Source: Betaproteobacteria bacterium (GTDB lineage Bacteria; Pseudomonadota; Gammaproteobacteria; Burkholderiales; WYBJ01). From it: DNA of 64,000 bases. Numbering within the stretch: position 1 is the stretch's first letter; every line of letters begins with the position of its first letter. Where the stretch lies: NCBI GenBank assembly GCA_009377585.1, contig WHTS01000008.1, forward strand, positions 41,563 through 105,562, given 5' to 3'. Positions 39,487-49,053 of this stretch are shown here, in pieces. Under the pieces are notes generated by a model. The model was not told the origin of the DNA and did not search any database. It saw only the letters and a program-made list of their open reading frames with translations. A program made the position numbers and the translations under genes.

Positions 39487-39825
39487 AATCTCACTTCCGC
39501 GGCAAGGCTTACGAGCCGGTGGTCAGGATTTGCGCGTCCTCTATCCGGCACGAGCGCGGCCTGCCGCCCGCGGCCTCCCGCCGCGGGCACATGGGGTGCG
39601 CGGAATAGCTTGAGGCTGTCGCATCTCCGAATCAAGTCGGAACGGTTGTACCGTTCGACGGCAGACGCTCATCCACGGATGGGTTTCGTGACCGCCCAAC
39701 GCTAACCGCACGACCACGGGGATAGCGGCAGCTTTTTGCTGTTTCGGCCGCAGGTTACGCGGTGCAGCGCGGCGCTTCGCCGCGAATCACGCCGTTTGCG
39801 GCAGCTGGATGGAAGTGACGGCTGC
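39487..39825. other. Intergenic region with one strong stem-loop
   Basis: No gene supported in about 340 bases. A perfect 9-bp stem GCCCGCGGC/GCCGCGGGC with loop CTCCC lies at 39566-39588, without a T tract. It may attenuate or stabilise the preceding transcript. Confidence 0.45.
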
Positions 39826-40488
39826 ATGAGTTCCACAGAATCGATATCACGCTTGCGCGCCGAAGCCGAAGGCTGCCGGGCCTGTCCGCTGTGGCGTCAT
39901 GCCACGCAAACGGTTTTCGGCGAGGGCCAAGCCCCCGCGGCGGTGATGTTGGTCGGCGAGCAGCCGGGCAACGAGGAAGACAGGCAGGGGCATCCATTCG
40001 TCGGCCCGGCCGGGGCGCTGCTCGAGCGGGCGCTCGAGCAGGCCGGCATTGCACGCGATCAGGTCTACGTCACCAACGCGGTCAAGCACTTCAAGTGGGA
40101 GCCGCGCGGCAAGCGGCGCATCCACAAGACGCCGGCTCAGCGCGAGATCGACGCTTGCAACCGCTGGTTGAGTGCCGAGATCGCTTCGGTAATGCCGAAG
40201 CTGATCGTGTGCCTCGGCACGACCGCGGGACGCGCGGTGCTGGGCCACGCCGTGCGCATCGCCACACTCCGTGGTACGGTCTACACCGCACCCGAACATC
40301 CCGAGCGGCAGGTCGCCGTCACCTATCATCCGGCATACGTGCTGCGCCAGCGCGACCAGGATCGATTCGCCGAGGCTTACCATGAGTTGGTGAGCGACCT
40401 GAGCGCGGTCGCCCGCACCCTGAACGAGCCGAGCCGGCGTGCGCCGGTGTTGCAAAGACCTGCCGGCGCGCAGCGGCCGTCCGCCTGA
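39826..40488 (+). CDS. udgX: UdgX-type uracil-DNA glycosylase (family 4-like, iron-sulfur)
   Basis: 220 residues. [20 protein letters not shown] near 16-35 gives two cluster cysteines. [20 protein letters not shown] near 40-59 is the UdgX form of motif A (GEQPGNEED). [15 protein letters not shown] near 100-114 is the KRRIH loop that marks UdgX and whose His forms the covalent link to abasic DNA after uracil removal. TYHPAYVLR near 176 is the C-terminal motif. The ATG at 39826 was chosen because the CxxC lies just after it; a longer frame upstream lacks support. It sits among stress-protection genes. Confidence 0.88.
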   Translation: MSSTESISRLRAEAEGCRACPLWRHATQTVFGEGQAPAAVMLVGEQPGNEEDRQGHPFVGPAGALLERALEQAGIARDQVYVTNAVKHFKWEPRGKRRIHKTPAQREIDACNRWLSAEIASVMPKLIVCLGTTAGRAVLGHAVRIATLRGTVYTAPEHPERQVAVTYHPAYVLRQRDQDRFAEAYHELVSDLSAVARTLNEPSRRAPVLQRPAGAQRPSA

Positions 40489-40709
40489 CCGAAGTCGTCG
40501 AGTCTCGGTAAGCGGCGCGCACTCGGAGAGGCGATGCCTTCCCTGCTACAGCATGTACTGCGCACCCGCCTCATCGCTTGTCTTCTACCTCATGTGGTGA
40601 AACCGGCGTAGCGCGCGGGTCGTTGTTGCGCATGCTGATGGAATCCCGTAGCCGGGTACGGCTTGTGCAATCTCCGCGTTGCCCGCAACAAACCCATCAG
40701 GAGAGAGCC

Positions 40710-41204
40710 ATGCCGAGAACCGCAGCGCGCCCCGCCAGGACCAAGGCGCGTTCCAGCCGCAGCGCCCCGAACGCGATCAATCTTCTCACGGAAGACCACG
40801 CCAAGGTGCGCAAGATGTTCAAGCAGTTCGAGAAGATGAAGGAAAAGATGGACGATACGGAGAAGTCCGAACTGGTGCAGCAGATCTGCATGGAGCTCAC
40901 GCTGCATACGCAGGTCGAGGAAGAAATCTTCTACCCCGCCGCGCGCGAGGCGATTGAAGAGCCGGATCTCCTGGACGAGGCGGAGGTCGAGCATGCATCG
41001 GCGAAGGAGCTGATCTCGCAACTCCAGAGCATGCAGCCGAACGATGAATTGTACGACGCCAAGGTAACGGTGCTGGGCGAGTATGTCGAGCATCACGTCA
41101 AGGAAGAAGAGAAGGAAATGTTCCCGAAGGTGCGCAAGGCGCGCCTCGACCTCGAGCACCTGGCCGAGCAGATCGAGGAACGCAAGCAACAGGCGGTTCA
41201 GTAG
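40710..41204 (+). CDS. Hemerythrin HHE-domain protein
   Basis: 164 residues. After a basic N-terminal tail (about 25 residues, Arg/Ala/Ser rich), the four-helix bundle has LLTEDHAKVRKMF, LTLHTQVEEEIFYP, EVEHASAKELI and YVEHHVKEEEKEMFP, supplying the His and Glu ligands for a diiron site. Such proteins bind oxygen or NO, or sense iron/redox state. CAGGAGAGAG precedes the ATG at 40710. Basic tail and context suggest an oxidative stress role; this is inference. Confidence 0.88.
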   Translation: MPRTAARPARTKARSSRSAPNAINLLTEDHAKVRKMFKQFEKMKEKMDDTEKSELVQQICMELTLHTQVEEEIFYPAAREAIEEPDLLDEAEVEHASAKELISQLQSMQPNDELYDAKVTVLGEYVEHHVKEEEKEMFPKVRKARLDLEHLAEQIEERKQQAVQ

Positions 41205-41234
41205 CCACGACCGCCGCCGCCACGTCAGAGGCTC

Positions 41235-41840
41235 GTGCGCTTTCGTCCGGCCCTGCTGCTCATCGACTTCGTCAACACGCTCGACTTCGATGGCGGCGCC
41301 AGGCTCTCGCGGCGCGCCGTGGCGGCGGCGCGGCAGACCCGCCGGCTGAAGGAGCGGGCGCACGCTGAAGGCGTCCCGACGATCTACGTCAACGATCACT
41401 TCGGAGACTGGAGCGCGAACTTCGACGCGGTCTTACAACGCTGTGAGCGGTCGCGGCTCGGCAGGGGGTTGGTAGCCCTGCTGTGTCCGCAGCCGGGCGA
41501 TCTTTCGATCCTCAAGCCGCGTCATTCCGCTTTCTACGGTACGCCGCTCGAGTTCCTGCTGGCCGAGTTGCGTATCGACGGTTTGATCCTGACGGGATTG
41601 CAGGCGCACATCTGTGTGCTGTTCAGCGCCCACGACGCATACCTGCGACGCTATAGGCTCTGGGTGCCGGTCGGATGCGTGGCCTCCGAAACGGCTGCGG
41701 ACGAACGCGCGGCGTTGAGGCACATGGCCGAGGTGACGGGAGCCGAGATCCGGCCGTATTCGAGCCTGCCAAACAAGTCGCGGCTGGCGGACGCGTTCGG
41801 CAAGCAGGACAAGCGCACGCAGCGTTTTGGAAATGGATGA
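41235..41840 (+). CDS. Isochorismatase-family cysteine hydrolase
   Basis: 201 residues. The family triad is present: Asp in ALLLIDFVNTLDF near residue 11, Lys in SILKPRHSAFYGTPLE near 94, and Cys in LTGLQAHICVLFSAHDAYLR near 126. Family members hydrolyse amides or vinyl ethers of small molecules (nicotinamide, isochorismate, ureido compounds). The start is a GTG at 41235 with AGAGGC nearby. The stop overlaps the next gene's ATG by eight bases, so the two are cotranslated. Confidence 0.82.
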   Translation: MRFRPALLLIDFVNTLDFDGGARLSRRAVAAARQTRRLKERAHAEGVPTIYVNDHFGDWSANFDAVLQRCERSRLGRGLVALLCPQPGDLSILKPRHSAFYGTPLEFLLAELRIDGLILTGLQAHICVLFSAHDAYLRRYRLWVPVGCVASETAADERAALRHMAEVTGAEIRPYSSLPNKSRLADAFGKQDKRTQRFGNG

Positions 41841-42399
41841 GCAAACGATGGACGAGCAGATCAAAGAGATGAAAACGTGGAGATCGCTCGCGGCTCCGGC
41901 GGCGCCAGCCGAGAGCCGCGAGCGCACGCGACAGGAGCTTCTGACGGCGCTGGCGCACGCCGTTCGCGCGCATGACCGCGCGGCGGTGATCGTGATGCAA
42001 GTGAGCTCGAATTATTCCGCACGCGCGCAAGAGCGCGTGCGCCATGCCCTCGATCAACGGCAGCGCGCTCGCTCCGAACGTTTGCACGTGACGTGGCTCG
42101 GGCTGGAGCGCTTCGCGCTGGTGATCGCTCCGATCGGCTTTCGCAGCTACGCCCGCGCCTTGGCCGAGCACCTGACGCGCTCGATCGATCCGCGCATCTG
42201 TCCGCTGCTGCGCCGGGCGTTGCCGTACGCCTGGTTCGGTCTGGCGCTTCACCCCGACGACGGGCCCGATGCCGAGACTCTGCTTACGCACGCCGAAAAG
42301 GCGATCGAGCATATGCGCCGGGGCGGTGCCCGCAGCTTCGTGCTTTCGCGCCGGCGCCCTGCCGGGGCGAATGGCTTGGGCCCGCTCGCGCTGCGCTGA
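41833..42399 (+). CDS. Degenerate GGDEF-domain protein
   Basis: 188 residues. The second half keeps the end of a GGDEF fold: YAWFGLALHPDDGPDAETLL then HAEKAIEHMRRGG, matching the S-IG-A--P-DG-D---LL--AD-A-Y--K pattern. Where the active half-site should be it has WLGLERFALVIA, so GGDEF has become GLERF. It should not make c-di-GMP; it may bind nucleotide or a partner. The ATG at 41833 lies inside the end of the preceding gene. A TTG six bases earlier is less likely. Confidence 0.6.
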   Translation: MDEQTMDEQIKEMKTWRSLAAPAAPAESRERTRQELLTALAHAVRAHDRAAVIVMQVSSNYSARAQERVRHALDQRQRARSERLHVTWLGLERFALVIAPIGFRSYARALAEHLTRSIDPRICPLLRRALPYAWFGLALHPDDGPDAETLLTHAEKAIEHMRRGGARSFVLSRRRPAGANGLGPLALR

Positions 42400-42416
42400 G
42401 CGGGGTCGGAGGCAGC

Positions 42417-43466
42417 ATGAAGATTGCTCAGGTTGCGCCGCTTTTCGAGAGCGTTCCGCCCAAGGGCTACGGCGGCACCGAGCGGGTGGTCGCGCATCTG
42501 ACCGACGCGCTGGTGCAAGCGGGGCATGAGGTGACCCTCTACGCCAGCGGCGATTCGCGCACCCTGGGGAAGCTCGTGCCGAGCAGCAAGGCTGCGCTGC
42601 GTCTGGATCCGGGGTGCCCCGACTGGCACGTCTGGCATACGATCATGCTGGACCGGGTTTTCGCCGCTGCGGCCGCATACGACGTGATCCACTTCCATGT
42701 GGACATTCTGCAGATGCCGCTCGCGCGTGTCTGTCCCAGACCGTATGTCACCACTCTGCACGGGCGGCTCGATCTGCCCGATCTGCCGCCGTTGTTCGAG
42801 CATTTCTGCGAGCATCCCGTCGTCTCCATTTCGGACGCACAGCGCCTGCCGCTGCCGAAAGCCAACTGGTGCGCGACCGTGCACCACGGTTTGCCGCTCG
42901 ATCGCTACACGTTTCACCGCCGGCCGCAGGACTACTTCGCCTTCGTCGGGCGGGTTTCTCCGGAGAAGCGGCTCGATCGCGCGATCGAGATCGCGACTGC
43001 CTGCGGCACGCGCCTGCGCGTGGCGGCCAAAGTCGACCCCGTCGATCGGATCTACTTCGAGCGCGAGATACGGCCGCTGCTGGAGAATCCCCTGGTGGAA
43101 TGGATCGGCGAGATCGACGATGCGCAGAAGAACGACTGCATCGGCAACGCACGCGCGCTGCTGTTTCCGATCGACTGGCCGGAGCCGTTCGGCCTGGTGA
43201 TGATCGAGGCTTTCGCGTGCGGTACGCCGGTGATCGCGTACGACCGAGGCTCGGTGCCCGAGGTGGTCGAGCACGGCGTTACAGGCTACATCGTCCACGA
43301 TCAGGAAGAGGCGCTCGCTGCGGCGCGGCGATTGGATGAAATCGACCGCAGCCGGTGCCGGTCGCGCTTCGAGCAGCGCTTCACCGCGGCCACCATGGCG
43401 CAACGCTACCTCGAGGTGTATGCCCGCCTGGGGCGCTCCAACAAGGTGCTCGTCGCGGTGGCGTAG
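42417..43466 (+). CDS. GT4-family glycosyltransferase
   Basis: 349 residues. It begins MKIAQVAPLFESVPPKGYGG with TERVVAHLTDALV, the N-lobe of GT4 enzymes. The C-lobe has FAFVGRVSPEKRLDRAIEIA and FPIDWPEPFGLVMIEAFACG then TPVIAYDRGSVPEVVEHG, the E-x7-E nucleotide-sugar motif. It lies 18 bases after the GGDEF-like gene and 93 before an amylo-1,6-glucosidase gene. This pairing suggests use in glucan metabolism; its donor and acceptor are not shown by the sequence. Confidence 0.85.
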   Translation: MKIAQVAPLFESVPPKGYGGTERVVAHLTDALVQAGHEVTLYASGDSRTLGKLVPSSKAALRLDPGCPDWHVWHTIMLDRVFAAAAAYDVIHFHVDILQMPLARVCPRPYVTTLHGRLDLPDLPPLFEHFCEHPVVSISDAQRLPLPKANWCATVHHGLPLDRYTFHRRPQDYFAFVGRVSPEKRLDRAIEIATACGTRLRVAAKVDPVDRIYFEREIRPLLENPLVEWIGEIDDAQKNDCIGNARALLFPIDWPEPFGLVMIEAFACGTPVIAYDRGSVPEVVEHGVTGYIVHDQEEALAAARRLDEIDRSRCRSRFEQRFTAATMAQRYLEVYARLGRSNKVLVAVA

Positions 43467-43502
43467 CGAGCTTGCTCAAATGACTGACCGCTCGCTCCCT
43501 CA

Positions 43503-43531
43503 CTTGCAGTGCGCGCATCGGCATGCAGGCC
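43503..43531 (+). repeat. Dispersed repeat, truncated copy C
   Basis: CTTGCAGTGCGCGCATCGGC followed by ATGCAGGCC is identical to the corresponding part of copy A (in reverse). It lies between the GT4 and amylo-1,6-glucosidase genes and stops before the palindromic core. Confidence 0.7.
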
Positions 43532-43559
43532 ACTTTCCGGATCGTCCATAGGGCGGGGA

Positions 43560-45761
43560 ATGTCGGACCGCATACAGATCGGAGACCAGTGGTACGTCGC
43601 GGCCACCTCGGCGCGTCCCGAGGATAACCCTCAGGTCCTCAAGCACGGGCAGACCTTCGTCCTGTTCGACCGCTTCGGCGACGTCCAGGCGCTGGGCTCG
43701 AGCGACGAGGGGCTGTACCACGACGACACCCGCTTCCTGTCGCACCAGGAGCTCACCATCGACGGCGCGCGCCCGCTGCATCTCGGATCGAACACCAAGG
43801 ACGACAGCAGCCTGCTCCTTATCGAGCTGATGAACCCGGATATGCGCTCGGCCGGGCCGCAGGGGGAGGTCGACGTTGCGAAGGGCACGCTGCACATCTT
43901 TCGCGCCAAGCTCTTGTTTCAGGGCCGCTGCTACGAGCACATCAGGTTCACCAATTACGGGCTCATGCCCGTCTCCGCTCACGTGGGCATGACCTTCGCC
44001 GCCGACTTCGTCGACCTGTTCGAAGTGCGTGGCATGAAGCGGGCGCTCCGAGGCGAGCGGCTGCCCGCTCTCGTCGGTGAGGCCGAAGTCGCGTTGCCGT
44101 ATCAGGGGCTCGATGCGCGGCTGCGCCGCACGCGGCTGTGCTTCGATCCGCGTCCGGCCCGATTGTCGGCGGCGGCCGCGGGATTCGACATCGATCTCGC
44201 GCCGGGGCAGGAATGCCACCTCTATTGCACCGTCGTGTGCGAATACGAAGACGAGCCGGGCGCCGGGGACGACAACGGCGCCGTGACCTCCCGGCTGCAC
44301 TACGAGCGCGCGCTGCGCAGAAGCAACGCCGAACTTAGCAGCACGCAGCAGGAGCGCTGCGTGATCGAGACTTCGAATCCGCTGGTCAACCTGTGGATCG
44401 ACCGTTCGCTCTCCGACCTCGCCATGCTCACGACCGAGCTGCCGACCGGACCGTATCCGTATGCGGGCGTGCCCTGGTACTCGACCACGTTCGGCCGCGA
44501 CGGCGCGATCACGGCGCGCGAATGTCTGTGGATCGACCCCTCGGCTGCCAAGGGCGTGCTCGCATTCCTCGCCTCGACGCAGGCAACCGTCGAGGACGCC
44601 GAGCGCGACTGCGAGCCGGGCAAGATCCTGCACGAGGCGCGCCGCAACGAAATGGCGCGCACGGGCGAGATCCCGTTCGGGCGCTACTATGGGAGCGTCG
44701 ATGCAACGCCGTTGTTCGTCGCCTTGGCCGGCGCGTATTACCGCCGCACGGGCGACACGGCCTTCATTCGCGCGATCTGGCCGAACATCCTGCATGCGCT
44801 CGAATGGATCGAGCGCTACGGCGATCGCGACGGCGACGGCTTCGTCGAGTATGCGCGCACCAGCTCCGAAGGTCTGGTACAACAGGGCTGGAAGGACTCG
44901 CAGGACTCGATTTTCCATGCCGACGGCAGGCTTGCCGAGGCGCCGATCGCACTGGCCGAAGTGCAAGCCTACGTGTACGAAGCGAAGCTGATGGCTTCCG
45001 ATCTGGCACGCCTGATGGGCGACGCCATCCTGGCGCAGCGGCTATGCGCCGAAGCGATGGCGCTCAAATCTCGTTTTGAGGAGGCTTTCTGGTGCGAGCG
45101 CCTGGGCACCTACGCCATCGCGCTCGACGGCGCCAAGCGCAAGTGCGAGGTGGCGGCATCCAACGCCGGTCATACGCTCTGGACCGGCATCGCTTCGCGC
45201 GCCTGCGCCGAGCGCATCGTGGGCGGTTTCACGGCGCCTGATTTCTTCAGCGGCTGGGGCATTCGCACGCTTGCCGCCACGCAGGCGCGCTATAACCCGA
45301 TGTCGTATCACAACGGCTCCGTATGGCCGCACGACAACGCGCTTATCGCGGTCGGGATGGCGCGTTACGGATATACGGAAGCGGCGGTGCGAATCCTGAC
45401 CGGCATGTTCGAGGCCAGCCTGCATTTCGATCAGCATCGGCTGCCGGAGCTGTTTTGCGGCTTTCCGCGCCGTCCGGGCGAAGGCCCCACCCTCTACCCG
45501 GTGGCGTGCTCGCCGCAGGCCTGGGCGGCCGCGACCGTGCTCGCACTGTTGCAGGCCTGCCTGGGGATCGACCTGGACGTCGACAAGCGCGCCCTCTCGC
45601 TGCACTCGCCGCGGCTCCCGCCCTTCATCGACTGGGTCCGCATCGAGCGCCTGAAGCTGGGCGAGGCGAGCGTCGACGTGATCCTCAATCGCTACCAGAA
45701 CAACGTCGGGATCGACATCCTGCGCCGCGAGGGCGATATCGCGATCAGCGTCTCGGTATAG
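43560..45761 (+). CDS. Amylo-alpha-1,6-glucosidase (glycogen debranching N-terminal domain family)
   Basis: 733 residues. The N-terminal domain (about 20-300) includes GQTFVLFDRFGDVQALGSSD and EGLYHDDTRFLSHQELTI, the typical glycogen-debranching N-terminal block. From about 310 an (alpha/alpha)6 barrel follows: GVPWYSTTFGRDGAITAREC, LVQQGWKDSQDSIFHADGRL and NPMSYHNGSVWPHDNALIA, which hold the acidic catalytic residues of the GH15/GH133-like fold. It would hydrolyse alpha-1,6 branch points or related glucans. The ATG at 43560 has GGGCGGGGA before it. Complementary to GlgX in the other block. Confidence 0.88.
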   Translation: MSDRIQIGDQWYVAATSARPEDNPQVLKHGQTFVLFDRFGDVQALGSSDEGLYHDDTRFLSHQELTIDGARPLHLGSNTKDDSSLLLIELMNPDMRSAGPQGEVDVAKGTLHIFRAKLLFQGRCYEHIRFTNYGLMPVSAHVGMTFAADFVDLFEVRGMKRALRGERLPALVGEAEVALPYQGLDARLRRTRLCFDPRPARLSAAAAGFDIDLAPGQECHLYCTVVCEYEDEPGAGDDNGAVTSRLHYERALRRSNAELSSTQQERCVIETSNPLVNLWIDRSLSDLAMLTTELPTGPYPYAGVPWYSTTFGRDGAITARECLWIDPSAAKGVLAFLASTQATVEDAERDCEPGKILHEARRNEMARTGEIPFGRYYGSVDATPLFVALAGAYYRRTGDTAFIRAIWPNILHALEWIERYGDRDGDGFVEYARTSSEGLVQQGWKDSQDSIFHADGRLAEAPIALAEVQAYVYEAKLMASDLARLMGDAILAQRLCAEAMALKSRFEEAFWCERLGTYAIALDGAKRKCEVAASNAGHTLWTGIASRACAERIVGGFTAPDFFSGWGIRTLAATQARYNPMSYHNGSVWPHDNALIAVGMARYGYTEAAVRILTGMFEASLHFDQHRLPELFCGFPRRPGEGPTLYPVACSPQAWAAATVLALLQACLGIDLDVDKRALSLHSPRLPPFIDWVRIERLKLGEASVDVILNRYQNNVGIDILRREGDIAISVSV

Positions 45762-45920
45762 GCGATTCGCGACCGCGCTGCGCCGACCATGGCGCGACCG
45801 GGGTATTCCATGCGAGTCTGGAACGATATTCCGAGCTTCCTCGGCTCTCGCCTGCCCAGGGTTGCTTCCGTTACAGCGCGAGGGTCGCTTCCGCTAGCGG
45901 AGCGGCGAGCGAGACGGTGA

Positions 45921-46360
45921 TCAGACGTTGGCGCGCATCGCCTCGCTGTCCTTGATCACCTTGGCGGCGCTCACCTCCGATTGCACCTTGCGCCGCTCCT
46001 CCGGAGGCGGCAGCAGCGACTTCAGGCCGAGCGCATCGAGCCACAGCTCGCGGCACCCGCCCCGGGTGTGGTAGAGATGCTCGTCCTCCTGGTCCTCGAT
46101 GGCGATATACGCGTCGTTCAGCGCGTCCGCTTGCGGCGCCGATTTCTCCAGCGCACACTTGCCGATCAGCTGCCAGTCCTGATGGTCCTTGGTCTCGGCC
46201 AGCGTGATGCACTCGCAAGCGACGATCTGCGCTGCTTCGGGGTCGCCCGCCTGCTTGATTGCGGCGACGAGCGAGAGGCCGATGCCTCGTAGAGCTTGAC
46301 ACCGCCTTTCTCGTGCTCCAGCGACTGCAGCAGCAACTCCTTCGAGCGCGCCTCGTTCAT
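45921..46360 (-). pseudogene. Conserved stress-type protein with internal out-of-frame deletion
   Basis: The ATG at 46360, preceded by GGAG, starts MNEARSKELLLQSLEHEKGG then VKLYE. The frame then fails. In another frame from about 46283 the sequence reads GIGLSLVAAIKQAGDPEAAQ, then ACECITLAETKDHQDW, DEHLYHTRGGCRELWLDALG and a stop at 45921. From memory, intact relatives have both parts joined by some 50 extra residues. So an internal deletion near 46283 has broken the gene (440 bases, not a multiple of three). It lies 60 bases downstream of katE on the same strand. Confidence 0.65.
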
Positions 46361-46420
46361 TCGATCGCTCCAGTGGTATGGGTCATGGGTTGGCCCCAGG
46401 CGGCAACCAGGCGGCAAGTA

Positions 46421-48883
46421 TCAGACCGTGGGCGGGTCCATCTCGCGGGCATGATGACGGTGCCGCGCCACGGCTTCGATGAACCGCGGCAGCACGGCGT
46501 CGATCTCCTCGACGCTCGCATGGATGAGCCCGCTGTCGGGATCGCCCGAGGGCAGGGTGAAGGCGATGCCGGCGCCTTCGATGAAGTCGCGGCCGGAGCC
46601 GATAGCGAGAATCGGCTTCGCATGCCGGTACTGGTCCTTGGCGAACTCGAGCGCATGGCCGAGGCTCAGCAGCTGCGTCGCCGCTTGTCTGCCGCAGGGC
46701 ACGACCATGGCGTCATAGACCACCGAAGGTGTTATCTCGAACGTGACCTCGATCTCGATGCTCTCGCCCTGTGCGGTGCGCACCGGCCCCAGCCGCGCCG
46801 CGACGAAGCGTGGCACTGCCCCCGCTGCGACGAGCGCGGCGTGCACCGCGCTAGCAGCCTTTCCATCCATGCCGTCGGCTGCCAGGATCGCGATGCGGCG
46901 CGTTGCGATGCTGTCGTTGCCCGGACGCGCCATGAGTGACAGTGCGGGGGAATTGTCGACCTCGGGCTTGGGCGCCTGCTCCAGCGCTTTCGGCAGCGCC
47001 GGCGGCAGCGCCATGCCGAGCCCGTCCGCCACCGGCTGGGCCAGATCGCGCGCGACATTCACGAGCGAGGCGACCATCCGCTCGCGCACCGCGCGTACCT
47101 GCACCTTCGAGAGCTCGAAGCGGAAGGCGCGCACGATGTGCGCCTTTTCGACCGGCGTCTGGCTGTTCCAGAACAACGTCGCCTGGGTGTAATGGTCGGC
47201 GAAGAGCTTGGGCTTCGCGCGCACCTTCGATTCCATCTCGGCCTGCGGGAACGACGTGAAGCCCCGCTCGCCGGTCTGGAACGGGCAGCCGCCGGCGAGA
47301 GAATTGGGCTCGTAGCTCACCCGTCCGCGGTGAATCGCCTGCCGGTGCATGCCGTCGCGTTGGTTGTTGTGAACTTCGGCTACCGGCGCATTGATCGGGA
47401 TCTCGTGGAAGTTCGGTCCGCCCAGGCGCGAGATCTGGGTGTCGACATACGAGTGGATGCGCCCGGCGAGCAGCGGATCGTGCGAGAAATCGATGCCCGG
47501 CACGATGTGCGCCGCGCAAAAGGCGACCTGCTCGGTTTCGGCGAAGAAGTTGTCCGGGTTGCGATTGAGCACCATCCGCCCCACCGGCATGACCGGGACC
47601 AGCTCCTCCGGCACGATCTTGGTTGCGTCCAGGACGTCGAAGCTGAAGCCTTCGGCCTGCTCCTCGGTGAAGATCTGCAGGCCGAGCTCGTACTCGGGAA
47701 ACTGGCCGGATTCGATCGCCTCCCACAAATCCCGGCGGTGGAAGTCGGGGTCGGCGCCCGAGATCTTCACCGCTTCATCCCAATCGAGCGAGTGCGTGCC
47801 CAGCACCGGCTCCCAGTGGAACTTGACGAAGTGCGATTCGCCCTGCGCGTTGATCAGGCGGAACGTGTGCACCCCGAACCCCTGCATCATGCGATAGCTG
47901 CGAGGGATCGCGCGATCCGACATGACCCACATCATCATGTGCGTCGACTCCGGCATGAGCGAGATGAAATCCCAGAAGGTGTCGTGCGCGGTCGATGCCT
48001 GCGGCACGGCGAAATGCGGCTCGGGCTTCGCTGCATGGACGAGGTCGGGAAACTTCATCGCATCCTGGATGAAGAATATCGGCATGTTATTGCCCACCAG
48101 GTCCCAGTTGCCCTGGTCGGTATAGAACTTGACCGCGAAGCCGCGCACGTCGCGGGCGGTATCGGTCGATCCGCGCTCGCCGATCACGGTGGAGAAGCGC
48201 ACGAACACGGGCGTGCGCTTGCCGGCTTGGGCGAATAGCGATGCGCGCGTGTAGCGCGTGAGCGGCTCGTAGCATTCGAAATAGCCGTGAGCGGCCGAAC
48301 CTCGCGCGTGCACGATCCGCTCCGGAATGCGCTCGTGGTCGAAGTGCGTGATCTTCTCGCGCAGGATGAAGTCTTCCAGCAGCGCGGGGCCTCGCATTCC
48401 GGCTCGGAGCGAGTGCTGGTTGTCGGCGACCGGGACGGCCTGGTTCGTGGTCATCTCTCGGCCGCTCGAATCAGCGCGCACGCGATCGAGCGGTGCGATG
48501 GCCGCGTTGCTGCCGAGCTGCGGCTCGCCATCGCCGACCTTGTTCGAGGCGGACGTTTCGGTGAGCGTGCTCGCTGTGGCGGCGGGGTCGGGCGCTTCCT
48601 GGATCGGGCCGGGCTGCGGTGCGGTCGCGATCTCGCCGTATTCGAGCGCCTTGTTGGCGTTGAACGGCATCGAGGCCGCTAAGTCGTTGGAAGCTTCGAG
48701 CTTTGCCAGGAGCGGATCGGGGCTGGGCTTGCGCCCCCGAGTCGCGGCTGCGGGACCGCTTACAGTGCTGCGCGCGCTGCTCTCTCGAGTGTCTGCCTTG
48801 CTCTTTCCGGTGTCGGTCTTGCTGGAGGGGCTCGCGGCCTTGCCTCCGCGTGCGTTGGGACCTCTGGTCTTGCGCGTCGGCAT
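46421..48883 (-). CDS. katE: Large-subunit catalase HPII with C-terminal DJ-1/PfpI-like domain
   Basis: 820 residues, longer than the 753 of E. coli HPII. A disordered N-terminus of about 170 residues (Ser/Lys/Ala rich) precedes the core: [20 protein letters not shown] near 190 (catalytic His), [20 protein letters not shown], and [20 protein letters not shown] near 477 (haem-ligand Tyr). From about 665 to the end is a flavodoxin-like DJ-1/PfpI domain ([27 protein letters not shown]). It destroys hydrogen peroxide, usually in stationary phase. The ATG at 48883 has CCGGAG upstream; the exact start in the low-complexity tail is uncertain. Confidence 0.92.
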   Translation of the reverse strand: MPTRKTRGPNARGGKAASPSSKTDTGKSKADTRESSARSTVSGPAAATRGRKPSPDPLLAKLEASNDLAASMPFNANKALEYGEIATAPQPGPIQEAPDPAATASTLTETSASNKVGDGEPQLGSNAAIAPLDRVRADSSGREMTTNQAVPVADNQHSLRAGMRGPALLEDFILREKITHFDHERIPERIVHARGSAAHGYFECYEPLTRYTRASLFAQAGKRTPVFVRFSTVIGERGSTDTARDVRGFAVKFYTDQGNWDLVGNNMPIFFIQDAMKFPDLVHAAKPEPHFAVPQASTAHDTFWDFISLMPESTHMMMWVMSDRAIPRSYRMMQGFGVHTFRLINAQGESHFVKFHWEPVLGTHSLDWDEAVKISGADPDFHRRDLWEAIESGQFPEYELGLQIFTEEQAEGFSFDVLDATKIVPEELVPVMPVGRMVLNRNPDNFFAETEQVAFCAAHIVPGIDFSHDPLLAGRIHSYVDTQISRLGGPNFHEIPINAPVAEVHNNQRDGMHRQAIHRGRVSYEPNSLAGGCPFQTGERGFTSFPQAEMESKVRAKPKLFADHYTQATLFWNSQTPVEKAHIVRAFRFELSKVQVRAVRERMVASLVNVARDLAQPVADGLGMALPPALPKALEQAPKPEVDNSPALSLMARPGNDSIATRRIAILAADGMDGKAASAVHAALVAAGAVPRFVAARLGPVRTAQGESIEIEVTFEITPSVVYDAMVVPCGRQAATQLLSLGHALEFAKDQYRHAKPILAIGSGRDFIEGAGIAFTLPSGDPDSGLIHASVEEIDAVLPRFIEAVARHRHHAREMDPPTV

Positions 48884-49053
48884 GAAGCGGCACTCCGGAG
48901 TGAATGCGCGGCCGGATGGCCGCAGTCGATCGCTCGCAGCAATCCGCGTGCACGCCTGCCGCCGCGGTACAGCGCCGGAAGCAGACGTAGCCGTCGGTAG
49001 CGGTCGGTAGCGATCCGCTCCTGCGGTATTTTCTGGACTCCGCTTCCGCGACA

